A stretch of DNA of 39,151 nt. Origin: an uncultured Lachnospiraceae bacterium (lineage in GTDB: Bacteria; Bacillota; Clostridia; Lachnospirales; Lachnospiraceae). The notes under the pieces are model-generated. The model was not told the origin of the DNA, searched no databases, and was given only the letters and a program-made list of their open reading frames with translations. Positions 8,080 through 16,225 of the stretch are shown here, piece by piece. The stretch is taken from assembly GCA_947175175.1 (NCBI GenBank), contig CAMWLV010000016.1, forward strand, positions 1 through 39,151, written 5' to 3'. Position 1 is the stretch's first letter; each line of letters opens with the position of its first letter. Both the position numbers and the translations under genes were made by a program.

Positions 8080-8634
8080 TTATCTCTTACAATCCTGCTT
8101 CAGGATTGCGTATTGAGCCGCATCAATAAAAGTTTCGTTTTTATAATACTTTTGTCTGGCGGTTCCTTCATACTGCATGCCGCATTTTACCAGTACATGT
8201 TCAGAAGCCACATTTCCAGCAAATACTTCAGCCTGGACACGATTTAATTCTATTTTATTAAAAGCATAATCTAAAACAGCATGAAGAACCTCTGTCATGA
8301 TTCCCATTCCCCAATACGCTGGAGAGAGCATATAACATGTATCAGACATGAAATAGGATTCTTCAACATTTCCCAGATTGATTGTTCCGATCAGTTCTTT
8401 ATTTTCTTTCCATTCGATTACCCAGTGAAAATAAGCATTAGATTCGTAATTGTTTGACCATTTCTGTACCTTTTCTTTATAAATTGCTATATCTTCAATT
8501 GGATTAAATGGAAAATACCTGCATACCGATTCATATTTTGCCCAGTTATGATACATTACCTCATAGTCCTCAGGAAAAATCCTTCTTAAGATGCATCGTT
8601 TGGTTTCTATAGTTTTCGTTCCGATCCTATTCAT
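8080..8634 (-). CDS. GNAT N-acetyltransferase, RimJ/RimL type
   Basis: 184 residues from ATG 8634; an in-frame TTG two codons upstream is less likely because TAGAGG sits 9 bases before the ATG. The protein begins with the ETKRCILRRIFPEDYE start typical of RimJ/RimL-type acetyltransferases. It has the acetyl-CoA loop LSPAYWGMGIMTEVL (about 100-115) and the C-terminal NVASEHVLVKCGMQYEG helix/strand. These enzymes move an acetyl group from acetyl-CoA to a protein N terminus or a small amine; the acceptor cannot be told from sequence. It is transcribed towards the ATPase gene and stands alone. Confidence 0.85.
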   Translation of the reverse strand: MNRIGTKTIETKRCILRRIFPEDYEVMYHNWAKYESVCRYFPFNPIEDIAIYKEKVQKWSNNYESNAYFHWVIEWKENKELIGTINLGNVEESYFMSDTCYMLSPAYWGMGIMTEVLHAVLDYAFNKIELNRVQAEVFAGNVASEHVLVKCGMQYEGTARQKYYKNETFIDAAQYAILKQDCKR

Positions 8635-8678
8635 AAGCAATTACCTCTAAACGTATAATCCGATTGGTTCATGACCTT

Positions 8679-8707
8679 ATTCTATCACAGGCATTTAGAT
8701 AAATCTA
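8679..8707 (-). promoter_or_regulatory. Weak promoter candidate for the GNAT gene
   Basis: On the minus strand TAGAAT (8679-8684) is preceded by TG plus one base, an extended -10. The -35 position (8702-8707, TAGATT) is poor. The site lies about 45 bases before the start codon. Confidence 0.35.
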
Positions 8708-8810
8708 TTATTTTCGCTGCAAATATTTTTCATCACTCCCTGTTGTGAACGATCTGTCTCCTGACTTGCGGTATGAAATAAATAATTTTAGAAAATTGTT
8801 GAAATAAAAG

Positions 8811-8839
8811 TTGACAAACTGGCAAATGACTGTTATTAT
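8811..8839 (+). promoter_or_regulatory. Sigma-A promoter of the PTS locus
   Basis: TTGACA (8811-8816) and TATTAT (8834-8839) are separated by exactly 17 bases. Transcription would start near 8846 and give a leader of about 150 bases before the regulator gene. CTTTTGAA occurs at 8851-8858 and again at 8883-8890, exactly 32 bp apart (about three helical turns), and could be operator half-sites for the DeoR-type regulator. Confidence 0.75.
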
Positions 8840-8948
8840 AAAAGCATAAACTTTTGAATCAACAAATATTAATCAGATAATGCTTTTGAAATGAAAGTAA
8901 TTATTGAAGAAGTTACAAAAAGTGGTAAAATGAAAGGAGAGGATACTT

Positions 8949-8975
8949 ATGAAATTAAGAAATAAAAAAACATAG
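8949..8975 (+). CDS. Possible 8-codon leader peptide
   Basis: ATG 8949 to TAG 8975 encodes MKLRNKKT and has a good AAAGGAGAGG site 6 bases upstream. It ends 18 bases before the regulator ATG. A 24-codon frame (8891-8965) overlaps it but has no clear binding site. The peptide may tune translation of the regulator or may be chance; nothing more can be shown. Confidence 0.3.
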   Translation: MKLRNKKT

Positions 8976-8993
8976 TCATGAGGAGGTAGCAAG

Positions 8994-9755
8994 ATGGATG
9001 CAATGGAGCAGCGCAGAAACACGATCGTAGATTTGGTGAATCAGAGTGGAAATATCAGTTTTTCACAGCTAAAGATTCAATTTCCCCAAATATCAGAGAT
9101 GACACTGCGCACGGATTTAAAGGCTCTTGATGAGGCGAAACGAATTGTCCGGGTACATGGAGGAGCAAAGTCGGTAGATGTCGTGGTGGGAACAGATGAT
9201 ATGCTGAGCCGCAGGCAGGTTCGGAATATCGAGGCGAAGCAGCTGATCACACAGAAGGCGTTACAGTTTATCCGAAAAGATACGACCATCTTTCTGGATT
9301 CCGGCAGCACAACGACAATGCTTGCATCATGTATCCCTGACCAGTCCAACCTGATTTACACCAATTCCCTGACCTGCGCGGCAGAGCTTGGCAGACTGGC
9401 ACAGCCCACAGTCCATATTCTGGGTGGGAAGATGAACCGTTACAGCATGAGTGTATGCGGGATTCATACCGTCCAGGAGGTCCAGAGGATCAATTTTGAC
9501 CAGGTATTCATGGGAGTTACCAGTTATTGTGAGTCGACAGGGTTTAACTGCGGCGTGGACGAGGAAGCCGTATTGAAAAAAACGGTGATGCATCAGGCAG
9601 ATCAGCGAATCCTGCTGATGGACTCGTCAAAAATTGGTGTAAAAAATACATATACTTTCTGCAGTTTAGGTGATGTGGATATTATCATTTCGGATGACAA
9701 TCTTCCAGAAGAATTTCGGGAGGACTGCATGAGGCATGGGATACAGGTGATATAG
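8994..9755 (+). CDS. DeoR-family transcriptional regulator of the PTS locus
   Basis: 253 residues. The N-terminal winged helix-turn-helix (about 5-60) has the DeoR signature: ISFSQLKIQFPQISEMTLRT followed by DLKALDE and VRVHGGA. The sensor domain has the sugar-phosphate isomerase-like fold with IFLDSGSTTTMLA (about 100-112), GGKMNRYSMSVCG and DSSKIGVKN. Members usually repress a neighbouring sugar operon and are released by a phosphorylated intermediate such as fructose-1-phosphate. The AGGAGG (8980-8985) gives a strong start at ATG 8994. The PTS gene follows 59 bp downstream in the same direction, which suggests the regulator controls its own operon. Operator candidates are noted in the leader. 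Confidence 0.9.
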   Translation: MDAMEQRRNTIVDLVNQSGNISFSQLKIQFPQISEMTLRTDLKALDEAKRIVRVHGGAKSVDVVVGTDDMLSRRQVRNIEAKQLITQKALQFIRKDTTIFLDSGSTTTMLASCIPDQSNLIYTNSLTCAAELGRLAQPTVHILGGKMNRYSMSVCGIHTVQEVQRINFDQVFMGVTSYCESTGFNCGVDEEAVLKKTVMHQADQRILLMDSSKIGVKNTYTFCSLGDVDIIISDDNLPEEFREDCMRHGIQVI

Positions 9756-9814
9756 GACAGCATCGTTTGGATCCCGAATCAAGGGCAGGCAAAATATTTT
9801 AAGCGAGGTTCTAT

Positions 9815-11752
9815 ATGAAAAATGGTGTTCAACGTTTTGGTAAATTTTTATCAGCAATGATCATGCCGAATATCGGCGCGTTGATTGCATTCGGTTTCCT
9901 TGCAGCTTTCTTTAACGGGAGCGGCTGGATTCCACACGAGGGGTTTGCTACGATTTTTTCAGCAATCTTAGTGTATTTGATTCCGATTCTGATCGCCTCA
10001 ACGGGCGGAAAATTAATCGGAGGAGAGCGGGGCAGCATTGTCGGCGCGATTGCGGTGGTCGGTGCGATTATGAGCGATCCAAATACGACAATGCTTATGG
10101 CGGCAATGATGATCGGACCATTGTCGGGGTTCTGCATCAAGAAGTTTGACAAGGTGATGGAAGGGCATATGCCTGCGGGATTTGAGATGCTGATTAACAA
10201 CTTTTCCGTCGGTATTATCGGTATGCTGCTCTCTATGGTGAGTTATCTGGTGATCGGACCATTTATGAATCTGATCCTGGCGATTCTGACTGCAGGAGTC
10301 AATGTACTGGTAGAACATAACATGCTGCCATTGATTGCAGTATTTATCGAGCCGGCAAAGGTATTGTTTCTGAACAATGCGATCAACCATGGCATTTTCA
10401 CACCGATTGCGACAGCGCAGGCAGCAGAGGCAGGGAAATCCATCATGTATATGCTGGAAGCGAATCCGGGACCAGGACTTGGTGTGCTGCTGGCATACAT
10501 GTTCTTCTGCGAGGACAAGAAGACAAAGCAGTCCGCTCCAGGTGCAGTGATCATTCATCTGTTAGGCGGTATTCATGAGATTTATTTTCCGTATATCCTG
10601 ATGAATCTGCTGGTGATCATCGCGCCGATTGTAGGTAATGTTGCAGCGATTTTCTGGTATAATCTGACGGGTGCCGGATTGGTTGGACCAGCTTCACCCG
10701 GTTCGCTCATCGCATATATGATGATGGCGTCGAGGGACAGCATGGTTTCAGTGCTCGTGGGTGTCGTGATTGCGACAGCAGTTTCCTTCGCCATCGCATC
10801 TGTGATTATCCGAATGTCTAAGGGTAAGAGCCTCGAGGAAGCGCAGGAGGAAGTGGCAAACAGAAAGGCAGAAGCAAAAGGGTTGAATGCAAATGCAGAG
10901 CCAGTGACAATCGCAAAAGCGGAAGGTGTCAAGAAGGTGGTGTTTGCCTGCGATGCAGGAATGGGTTCCTCCGCGATGGGGGCAACAAAATTCAGGAACC
11001 GAATCAAGGCACAGAGACCAGATCTGACAGTAATCAACACATCTGTTGATACGATTCCGGCGGATTGTGACATCGCAGTTGTCCAGATCACACTGGTGGA
11101 ACGCGCCAGAAAGTCCGTACCACAGGCACAGATCGTGACGCTGCACAATTTCCTTGCGGATCCGGCACTGGATGCACTGTATGAACAGTTAACGCAAAAG
11201 CAGGGGAATGAGGCAGAGCAGAAGCCTGAACAGACAGAAAGGCAGATGACAGAAGAACCAGCAAAGACAGCAGAAAAACAGGTGCAGCAGTCAGTCGAAA
11301 ATGTGCAGACAGTTGTATCAGAAGCCAGCGAAAAACAGATTATGGTGAGAGACGGTGTGAAACTGAATCAGACTCCTGTTTCAAAGGAGGAAGCGATACA
11401 GGCAGCAGGTGAGCTTCTGGCACAACTGGGCTATGTTGACAAATCCTATGTTGATGCAATGCAGGAGCGTGAAAGACTGGTATCAACTTATATGGGTATG
11501 GGTGTGGCGATTCCGCATGGCACTTCACAGGCAAAAGACACCGTCAAGAGGACAGGTATTGTCCTGATACAGTATCCGGAGGGCGTTGATTTCGGGGACG
11601 AGAAAGCGCAGTTGGTCTTTGGCATCGCGGGTATCGGTGATGAACATCTGGATCTGCTGAGCAAAATCTGTGAGATGCTGGAGGACGAAGAGGTTTTGGA
11701 GACATTAAAGACGACAAATGATGTTGATTGGATATTGGAGCGTTTGAATTAA
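9815..11752 (+). CDS. mtlA: PTS mannitol-type transporter, EIICBA fusion
   Basis: 645 residues, close to the usual length of full MtlA. The EIIC membrane domain (about 1-345) starts with VQRFGKFLSAMIMPNIGALIAFG-like sequence and carries NNAINHGIFTP. The EIIB domain follows, with the phosphorylated cysteine in VVFACDAGMGSSAM (Cys379). A linker of about 60 residues rich in Gln, Glu and Lys comes next, then an EIIA domain (about 498-645) with the active histidine in GVAIPHGT (His568). It takes up a hexitol and phosphorylates it, with phosphate from Enzyme I and HPr. The substrate is inferred from family (mannitol most likely). The downstream genes are not the usual mtlD, so a related hexitol cannot be excluded. 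The stop is followed 17 bp later by the dehydrogenase, which has a strong GGAGGAGG site. Confidence 0.9.
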   Translation: MKNGVQRFGKFLSAMIMPNIGALIAFGFLAAFFNGSGWIPHEGFATIFSAILVYLIPILIASTGGKLIGGERGSIVGAIAVVGAIMSDPNTTMLMAAMMIGPLSGFCIKKFDKVMEGHMPAGFEMLINNFSVGIIGMLLSMVSYLVIGPFMNLILAILTAGVNVLVEHNMLPLIAVFIEPAKVLFLNNAINHGIFTPIATAQAAEAGKSIMYMLEANPGPGLGVLLAYMFFCEDKKTKQSAPGAVIIHLLGGIHEIYFPYILMNLLVIIAPIVGNVAAIFWYNLTGAGLVGPASPGSLIAYMMMASRDSMVSVLVGVVIATAVSFAIASVIIRMSKGKSLEEAQEEVANRKAEAKGLNANAEPVTIAKAEGVKKVVFACDAGMGSSAMGATKFRNRIKAQRPDLTVINTSVDTIPADCDIAVVQITLVERARKSVPQAQIVTLHNFLADPALDALYEQLTQKQGNEAEQKPEQTERQMTEEPAKTAEKQVQQSVENVQTVVSEASEKQIMVRDGVKLNQTPVSKEEAIQAAGELLAQLGYVDKSYVDAMQERERLVSTYMGMGVAIPHGTSQAKDTVKRTGIVLIQYPEGVDFGDEKAQLVFGIAGIGDEHLDLLSKICEMLEDEEVLETLKTTNDVDWILERLN

Positions 11753-11769
11753 GGAGGAGGTAATCTACA

Positions 11770-13032
11770 ATGAAAGTAAAAGGTGTCAGACTTCACGGAG
11801 CACATGATATCAGACTGGAGGAATTTGAACTTCCAGAGATTAAGGACGATGAGATTTTGGTAAAGGTTGTGAGCGACAGCATCTGCATGTCGACATGGAA
11901 GATGGTGCAGGCTGGGAAGGACCACAAGCGTGTACCGGAAAATGTGGCGGAGCACCCGGTCATTATCGGTCATGAGTTTACAGGTGATATCGTCAAAGTA
12001 GGTGCAAAGTGGAAAGACCAGTTCCATGAGGGGAAAAAGTTTGCACAGCAGCCCGCGATTCCGGGACAGATGGAATCGCCAGGGTATTCCTACGAATTTT
12101 TCGGAGGGGCAGCGACATACTGTATTTTCCCCAATGATGTGATTGAGAAGGGCTGTATATGGGAGTATGACGGAGACAGCTATTTTGAGGCGTCTCTTGG
12201 GGAACCAATGAGCTGCTGTATCGGCGGATATCACAGCAATTATCACACGGAGCATCTCTCCTATGAGCACAAGATGGGAACTCTGGCAGGCGGAAATATC
12301 CTGATTCTCGGCGGATGCGGACCGATGGGGCTTGGTGCAATCAGCTACGGTCTTGCCTTTGAAAATAAGCCAAAACGTATCGTCGTGACAGATATCAACG
12401 ATGTCAAGATTGCGCGGGCAAAGGAAGTGATCTCGGAGGCAGAGGCAAAGGAGAAAGGTGTTGAGCTGCACTATGTCAACACAGCAAACATGGAAGATCC
12501 GGTTGCGGAGCTCCGCGCAATCACGGAGGGTGTCGGATACAGTGATGTCTTTGTGTATGCCCCGGTAAAAAGTATTGCGGAGATGGGCGACCAGCTCCTT
12601 GCAGTGGACGGCTGCCTGAACTTCTTTGCTGGTCCGACAGACACCCAGTTTTCGGCAAATATGAACCTCTATAACTGCCACTATGCACGGACAAAAATCA
12701 TGGGTTCAACAGGCGGAAACACAGACGATATGAAGGAGGCGATCGCGAAGTCAGCGGCAGGTGAGATCAACTCAGCGGTTATGGTAACGCATGTCGGCGG
12801 TATTGACTCGATCGTGGAGACCACCAATAATCTGCCCAATATTCCAGGTGGCAAAAAGCTGGCTTACATTCAGTTCAATATGCCAATGACAGCCATCGCG
12901 GATTTTGGCAAACTGGGAGAGAAAGATCCGTTCTTCAAGGAGCTGGATGCATGCTGCAAGCGCAACAAGGGACTTTGGTCAAAAGAAGCAGAGGATATGT
13001 TGTTTCAACATTTCGGAGGAGCACAGGCATGA
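11770..13032 (+). CDS. Zinc-type dehydrogenase, L-sorbose-1-phosphate reductase (SorE)-like
   Basis: 420 residues of the medium-chain dehydrogenase fold. The N-terminal catalytic domain has VSDSICMSTWK and VIIGHEFTGDI; the Cys, His and Glu of the catalytic zinc site are visible, but the four-cysteine structural zinc loop is absent. The nucleotide-binding part has LILGGCGPMGLGA and VVTDIND. The C-terminal half (NFFAGPTD, STGGNTDDMKEA, NLPNIPGGKKL) matches the SorE-like family, which interconverts ketose-1-phosphates and hexitol phosphates. It sits between a mannitol-type PTS and a 1-phosphofructokinase, so it probably oxidises the incoming hexitol-1-phosphate at C2 to a ketose-1-phosphate. Its stop overlaps the kinase start (ATGA). 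The exact substrate is inferred. Confidence 0.8.
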   Translation: MKVKGVRLHGAHDIRLEEFELPEIKDDEILVKVVSDSICMSTWKMVQAGKDHKRVPENVAEHPVIIGHEFTGDIVKVGAKWKDQFHEGKKFAQQPAIPGQMESPGYSYEFFGGAATYCIFPNDVIEKGCIWEYDGDSYFEASLGEPMSCCIGGYHSNYHTEHLSYEHKMGTLAGGNILILGGCGPMGLGAISYGLAFENKPKRIVVTDINDVKIARAKEVISEAEAKEKGVELHYVNTANMEDPVAELRAITEGVGYSDVFVYAPVKSIAEMGDQLLAVDGCLNFFAGPTDTQFSANMNLYNCHYARTKIMGSTGGNTDDMKEAIAKSAAGEINSAVMVTHVGGIDSIVETTNNLPNIPGGKKLAYIQFNMPMTAIADFGKLGEKDPFFKELDACCKRNKGLWSKEAEDMLFQHFGGAQA

Positions 13033-13937
13033 TTTATACAGTAACATTTAATCCATCACTGGATTACATCGTGTCCATGAATGGTTTTGAGATGGGTAAG
13101 ACGAACCGCACCACTGGGGAGCAGATGTTCCCCGGTGGCAAGGGTATCAATGTATCAATTGTATTGAGCAATCTGGGGATAGCGAATACGGCGTTAGGAT
13201 TTACGGCAGGTTTTACCGGAGACCAGATTGAGCGGGAAGTGCAGAAGATGGGTCTGCTCACGGATTTTATCCATATTGAAAAAGGCTTTTCCCGCATCAA
13301 TGTCAAGTTGAAAGATTATGATGGCACAGAGATTAACGGCATGGGACCAGATATTGACCAAGTTCATGTAAGTGAGCTGTTTGGGAAACTGGACCAGCTC
13401 AAGGCAGGCGATGTTCTTGTCCTTGCGGGCAGCATTCCGAAGAGTCTGCCGGATTCGATCTACAGGGATATTCTGGATCGCCTTCAGAAAAAGGGTGTAT
13501 TGTTTGTCGTGGACGCCACGAAAGATTTACTTTTGAATGTACTGCAATATAAGCCGTTTCTGATCAAGCCGAACAATCATGAACTGGGAGAAATCTTTAA
13601 CGTGACTTTGAACACAAGGGAAAAGGTTGTTCCGTATGCGGAGAAGCTTCAGGAGAAAGGTGCCAGAAATGTGCTGGTGTCCATGTCAGGGCAGGGGGCA
13701 GTCCTTGTGGACGAGACAGGCGCGGTACACATGCTTGCGGCGCCGGAAGGAAAGCTTGTCAATGCAGTGGGCGCCGGGGATTCCATGGTTGCTGGTTTTG
13801 TGGCAGGCTGGACTAAGAAACAGGACTATGATTATGCATTCCGCATGGGAATTTCAGCAGGAAGCGCGAGTGCTTTTTCAGAGTTGTTGGCGACGAGAGA
13901 AGAAATAGAACAAATATTTGAGAACTTAGAAAATTAA
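13029..13937 (+). CDS. fruK: 1-phosphofructokinase (PfkB family)
   Basis: 302 residues from ATG 13029, which overlaps the dehydrogenase stop by four bases (ATGA). An upstream in-frame start at 12951 would run 82 bases into the previous gene, and the family N terminus MIYTVTFNPSLDYIV begins exactly here. Typical motifs are GGKGINVSIVLSNLG (about 37-51), IKPNNHELGE, and the catalytic GAGDSMVAGFVAG (base Asp in GAGD). The enzyme phosphorylates fructose-1-phosphate to fructose-1,6-bisphosphate; tagatose-6-phosphate kinases are close relatives, so the substrate is not certain. The coupling to the dehydrogenase suggests that the dehydrogenase product is its substrate. Confidence 0.88.
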   Translation: MIYTVTFNPSLDYIVSMNGFEMGKTNRTTGEQMFPGGKGINVSIVLSNLGIANTALGFTAGFTGDQIEREVQKMGLLTDFIHIEKGFSRINVKLKDYDGTEINGMGPDIDQVHVSELFGKLDQLKAGDVLVLAGSIPKSLPDSIYRDILDRLQKKGVLFVVDATKDLLLNVLQYKPFLIKPNNHELGEIFNVTLNTREKVVPYAEKLQEKGARNVLVSMSGQGAVLVDETGAVHMLAAPEGKLVNAVGAGDSMVAGFVAGWTKKQDYDYAFRMGISAGSASAFSELLATREEIEQIFENLEN

Positions 13938-14049
13938 ATAGAATAATTTACAGTGGAGCACGATATGTGAATCGTATTGGTATGCAATTAGATTTTCAGA
14001 TGTGTTATAGATAGCATTTGCTTTCATAGAATAATAAACTGAAATGTAA

Positions 14050-14078
14050 TTGACATAGATGAAAAAGGAATGTAAAAA
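14050..14078 (+). promoter_or_regulatory. Promoter candidate for the HPr/Enzyme I genes
   Basis: TTGACA (14050-14055) is followed after 17 bases by TAAAAA (14073-14078), a weak -10. It lies in a 184-bp gap after the kinase gene, which suggests that the HPr and Enzyme I genes can be transcribed separately from the transporter operon. Confidence 0.55.
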
Positions 14079-14121
14079 AATTTAATATTTGAAATTTGAT
14101 ATAAAGAAAGGAAAGAAGAAT

Positions 14122-14379
14122 ATGAAGGAATTTACATATGTTATCACAGATAAAGAAGGGATTCACGTACGTCCGGCAGGCGAGCTGGTGAAGCTGGCAA
14201 AGGAATACACATCATCAGTGTCTATAATAAAAGAAGGTAAGAAAGCGGACGCGAAAAAAGTATTCGGCTTGATGGGACTTGGTGTAAAGCAGGGCATGGA
14301 AATCACAGTACAGGTGGAAGGCGACGACGAGGACGCAGCAGCGGTGGCATTGGAGACATTCTTAAAGGAAAACCTATAA
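14122..14379 (+). CDS. HPr-like phosphocarrier with His15 but Lys46 in place of Ser46
   Basis: 85 residues from ATG 14122, behind GAAAGGAAAG; an in-frame start 33 bases upstream lacks this spacing. The active-site loop reads GIHVRPAGEL with His at residue 15, the residue phosphorylated by Enzyme I. The regulatory site, GK.(x)AKS in typical HPr with Ser46, reads GKKADAKKVFG here, so position 46 is Lys. HPr kinase could not phosphorylate it and it could not serve as a Ser-P co-repressor for CcpA. Length and the QGMEITVQVEG segment are normal, so the fold is intact. Encoded with Enzyme I beside a sugar-specific PTS, it is probably a dedicated phosphate carrier for this system. Confidence 0.88.
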   Translation: MKEFTYVITDKEGIHVRPAGELVKLAKEYTSSVSIIKEGKKADAKKVFGLMGLGVKQGMEITVQVEGDDEDAAAVALETFLKENL

Positions 14380-14421
14380 AAAATTTTTACTGAAAGGTCG
14401 TAAAAATAGGAGAGGATTTGT

Positions 14422-16116
14422 ATGGCAGAAGGATTATCAGGGAAAAAGTTTTCAGGGAAAAAGTTTTCAGGGAAAAAGTTTTCTGGGAAAAAGTTTTCTG
14501 GGAAAAAGTTTTCTGGGAAAACGGTATATAATGGAATCACAATGGGAAAAGTGATGGTTCTGCGCAAAGATCAGGAGCAGATCAGGAGAACAAAGGTCGA
14601 GAATGCAGAGCATGAGATCGACAGAGTACAAAGTGCAGTTGATGTATCCAAACAGCAGCTTGCAGCGCTTTATGACAAGGCTGTAAAAGAGGTTGGTGAG
14701 TCCAGCGCCGCCATCTTTGAGGTGCATCAGATGATGCTGGAGGATGAGGATTATCTGGATGCCATCTACCATGTGATACGGACGGAAATGGTGAATGCGG
14801 AGTATGCGGTGGCGATCACAGGAGACAACTTCGCAGGAATGTTTGCGGGGATGGATGATGAGTATATGCAGGCGCGTGCGGCGGATGTCAAAGATATCTC
14901 CGCGCGTCTGGTGAGAAATCTGTCAGGTCAGGGAGCCGTGGACTTTTCTACAATGGAGCCTTCGATTATCGTTGCGGAAGACCTGAGTCCAAGTGAGACG
15001 GTACAGATGGATAAGAAGAAAATACTGGCTTTCGTGACAGTGCACGGTTCCACGAACTCCCACACGGCGATTCTTGCCCGCATGATGAGTATTCCGGCAT
15101 TAATTGGCGTGGAGATGGACTTAAACCAGATTCAGACTGGGATGACCGCGGTCGTGGATGGTACAGCTGGCGAGGTCATCTTTGAGCCGACAGAATTCCA
15201 GTGCAGTGAGGCGGAGAAAAAGATCAAAAACGAGAAAGAAAAGCTTCGCCTGCTGCAAGAATTAAAAGGTAAGAAGAACGAGACAAGCGATGGCAGAACG
15301 ATCAATATCTATGCCAATATCGGCAGTGTCAGTGATGTGGGCTATGTGCTGGAAAACGATGCCGGAGGCATCGGACTTTTCCGCAGTGAGTTTCTGTATC
15401 TGGGACGTGACGATTTCCCCTCAGAGGAGGAACAGTTTCAAGCGTACAAACAGGTCGTGCAGACAATGGGACAGAAGAAGGTCATTATCAGGACACTTGA
15501 TATCGGGGCGGATAAGCAGGCAGATTATTTCGAACTTGGTAAGGAGGACAATCCGGCGTTAGGCTATAGGGCAATCCGTATCTGCCTGAAACAGCCTGAA
15601 ATTTTTAAGACACAGCTTCGGGCGCTTCTGCGTGCGGCTGCATATGGAAATCTTTCAATCATGTACCCTATGATCATTTCCACCGAGGAGGTAAAGCAGA
15701 TCTACACTATTGTAAAGGAAGTGGAGCAGGAGCTGAAAGAAGCACAGATTCCGCACCGGATTCCAGAACAGGGCATTATGATTGAGACACCGGCAGCAGT
15801 GATGGTCAGCGATGAACTGGCGGAACTGGTTGATTTCTTCAGTATTGGTACAAATGATCTGACACAGTACACACTTGCCATTGACAGGCAGAACCAGAGG
15901 CTTGAAGATTTCTACAATCCGCATCACAAGGCAATCCTGCGCATGATCAAGATGGTGGTTGACAATGCACACAAGTGCGGAAAATGGGCAGGGATCTGCG
16001 GAGAGCTGGGGGCAGACACTGAGCTCACACAGGAGTTTGTCAACATGGGAGTCGATGAATTGTCCGTGGCACCGCCTATGGTATTGAGAGTGCGGGAGAA
16101 AGTGCGCACGATGTAA
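14422..16116 (+). CDS. ptsI: PTS Enzyme I (phosphoenolpyruvate-protein phosphotransferase)
   Basis: 564 residues. Enzyme I passes phosphate from PEP to HPr. The phosphorylated histidine is in GSTNSHTAILAR (about residues 212-223), a variant of the GGRTSH motif. The PEP-binding barrel carries GIGLFRSEFLY, IIRTLDIGADK, NPALGYRAIR, DFFSIGTNDLTQY and the catalytic cysteine in WAGICGELG near residue 535. The family-like N terminus (KTVYNGITMGKVMVLR) is preceded by five perfect Ser-Gly-Lys-Lys-Phe repeats encoded by a 15-bp DNA repeat, an unusual extension. AGGAGAGG lies before ATG 14422, and the HPr gene ends 42 bp upstream. The gene serves the local HPr-like protein and possibly others; a second general copy elsewhere cannot be excluded. 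Confidence 0.9.
   Translation: MAEGLSGKKFSGKKFSGKKFSGKKFSGKKFSGKTVYNGITMGKVMVLRKDQEQIRRTKVENAEHEIDRVQSAVDVSKQQLAALYDKAVKEVGESSAAIFEVHQMMLEDEDYLDAIYHVIRTEMVNAEYAVAITGDNFAGMFAGMDDEYMQARAADVKDISARLVRNLSGQGAVDFSTMEPSIIVAEDLSPSETVQMDKKKILAFVTVHGSTNSHTAILARMMSIPALIGVEMDLNQIQTGMTAVVDGTAGEVIFEPTEFQCSEAEKKIKNEKEKLRLLQELKGKKNETSDGRTINIYANIGSVSDVGYVLENDAGGIGLFRSEFLYLGRDDFPSEEEQFQAYKQVVQTMGQKKVIIRTLDIGADKQADYFELGKEDNPALGYRAIRICLKQPEIFKTQLRALLRAAAYGNLSIMYPMIISTEEVKQIYTIVKEVEQELKEAQIPHRIPEQGIMIETPAAVMVSDELAELVDFFSIGTNDLTQYTLAIDRQNQRLEDFYNPHHKAILRMIKMVVDNAHKCGKWAGICGELGADTELTQEFVNMGVDELSVAPPMVLRVREKVRTM
14437..14520 (+). repeat. In-frame 15-bp tandem repeat (5 full copies plus a partial) at the Enzyme I N terminus
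   Basis: The unit TCWGGGAAAAAGTTT repeats five times (14437-14511) with a sixth partial copy. The first three units have TCA and the later ones TCT. The length is a multiple of three, so copy-number change adds or removes SGKKF without breaking the frame. The repeat is Lys-rich and would be exposed at the protein's N terminus. Confidence 0.9.
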
Positions 16117-16158
16117 GACTAGATAATATTACAATTGGCATATGCTTTGGGGAAAATA

Positions 16159-16187
16159 TTGTAAAAGTATCGATGGTGTGTTAAAAT
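16159..16187 (+). promoter_or_regulatory. Promoter candidate before the frameshifted gene
   Basis: TTGTAA (16159-16164), 17 bases, then TAAAAT (16182-16187) preceded by TGT, an extended -10. It lies about 40 bases before the likely original start at 16226. Confidence 0.5.
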
Positions 16188-16225
16188 GACATACGAAAAA
16201 TACTATAGATAAGACAGGAGTGTAT

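Noticed and set aside
8891..8965. 24-codon frame in the PTS leader as a gene
   Set aside because: It lacks a ribosome binding site and overlaps the better-supported 8-codon frame.
10013..10558. Long minus-strand frame inside the PTS gene
   Set aside because: The composition (His, Gln, Arg-rich) and the intact EIIC gene on the other strand show that it is a shadow.
11749..12681. 310-codon minus-strand frame opposite the dehydrogenase
   Set aside because: Shadow of a well-recognised enzyme gene; the translated sequence has no recognisable family.
14163..14567. Minus-strand frame with FPEN repeats
   Set aside because: It is the antisense shadow of the Enzyme I repeat and the HPr gene, without a ribosome binding site.
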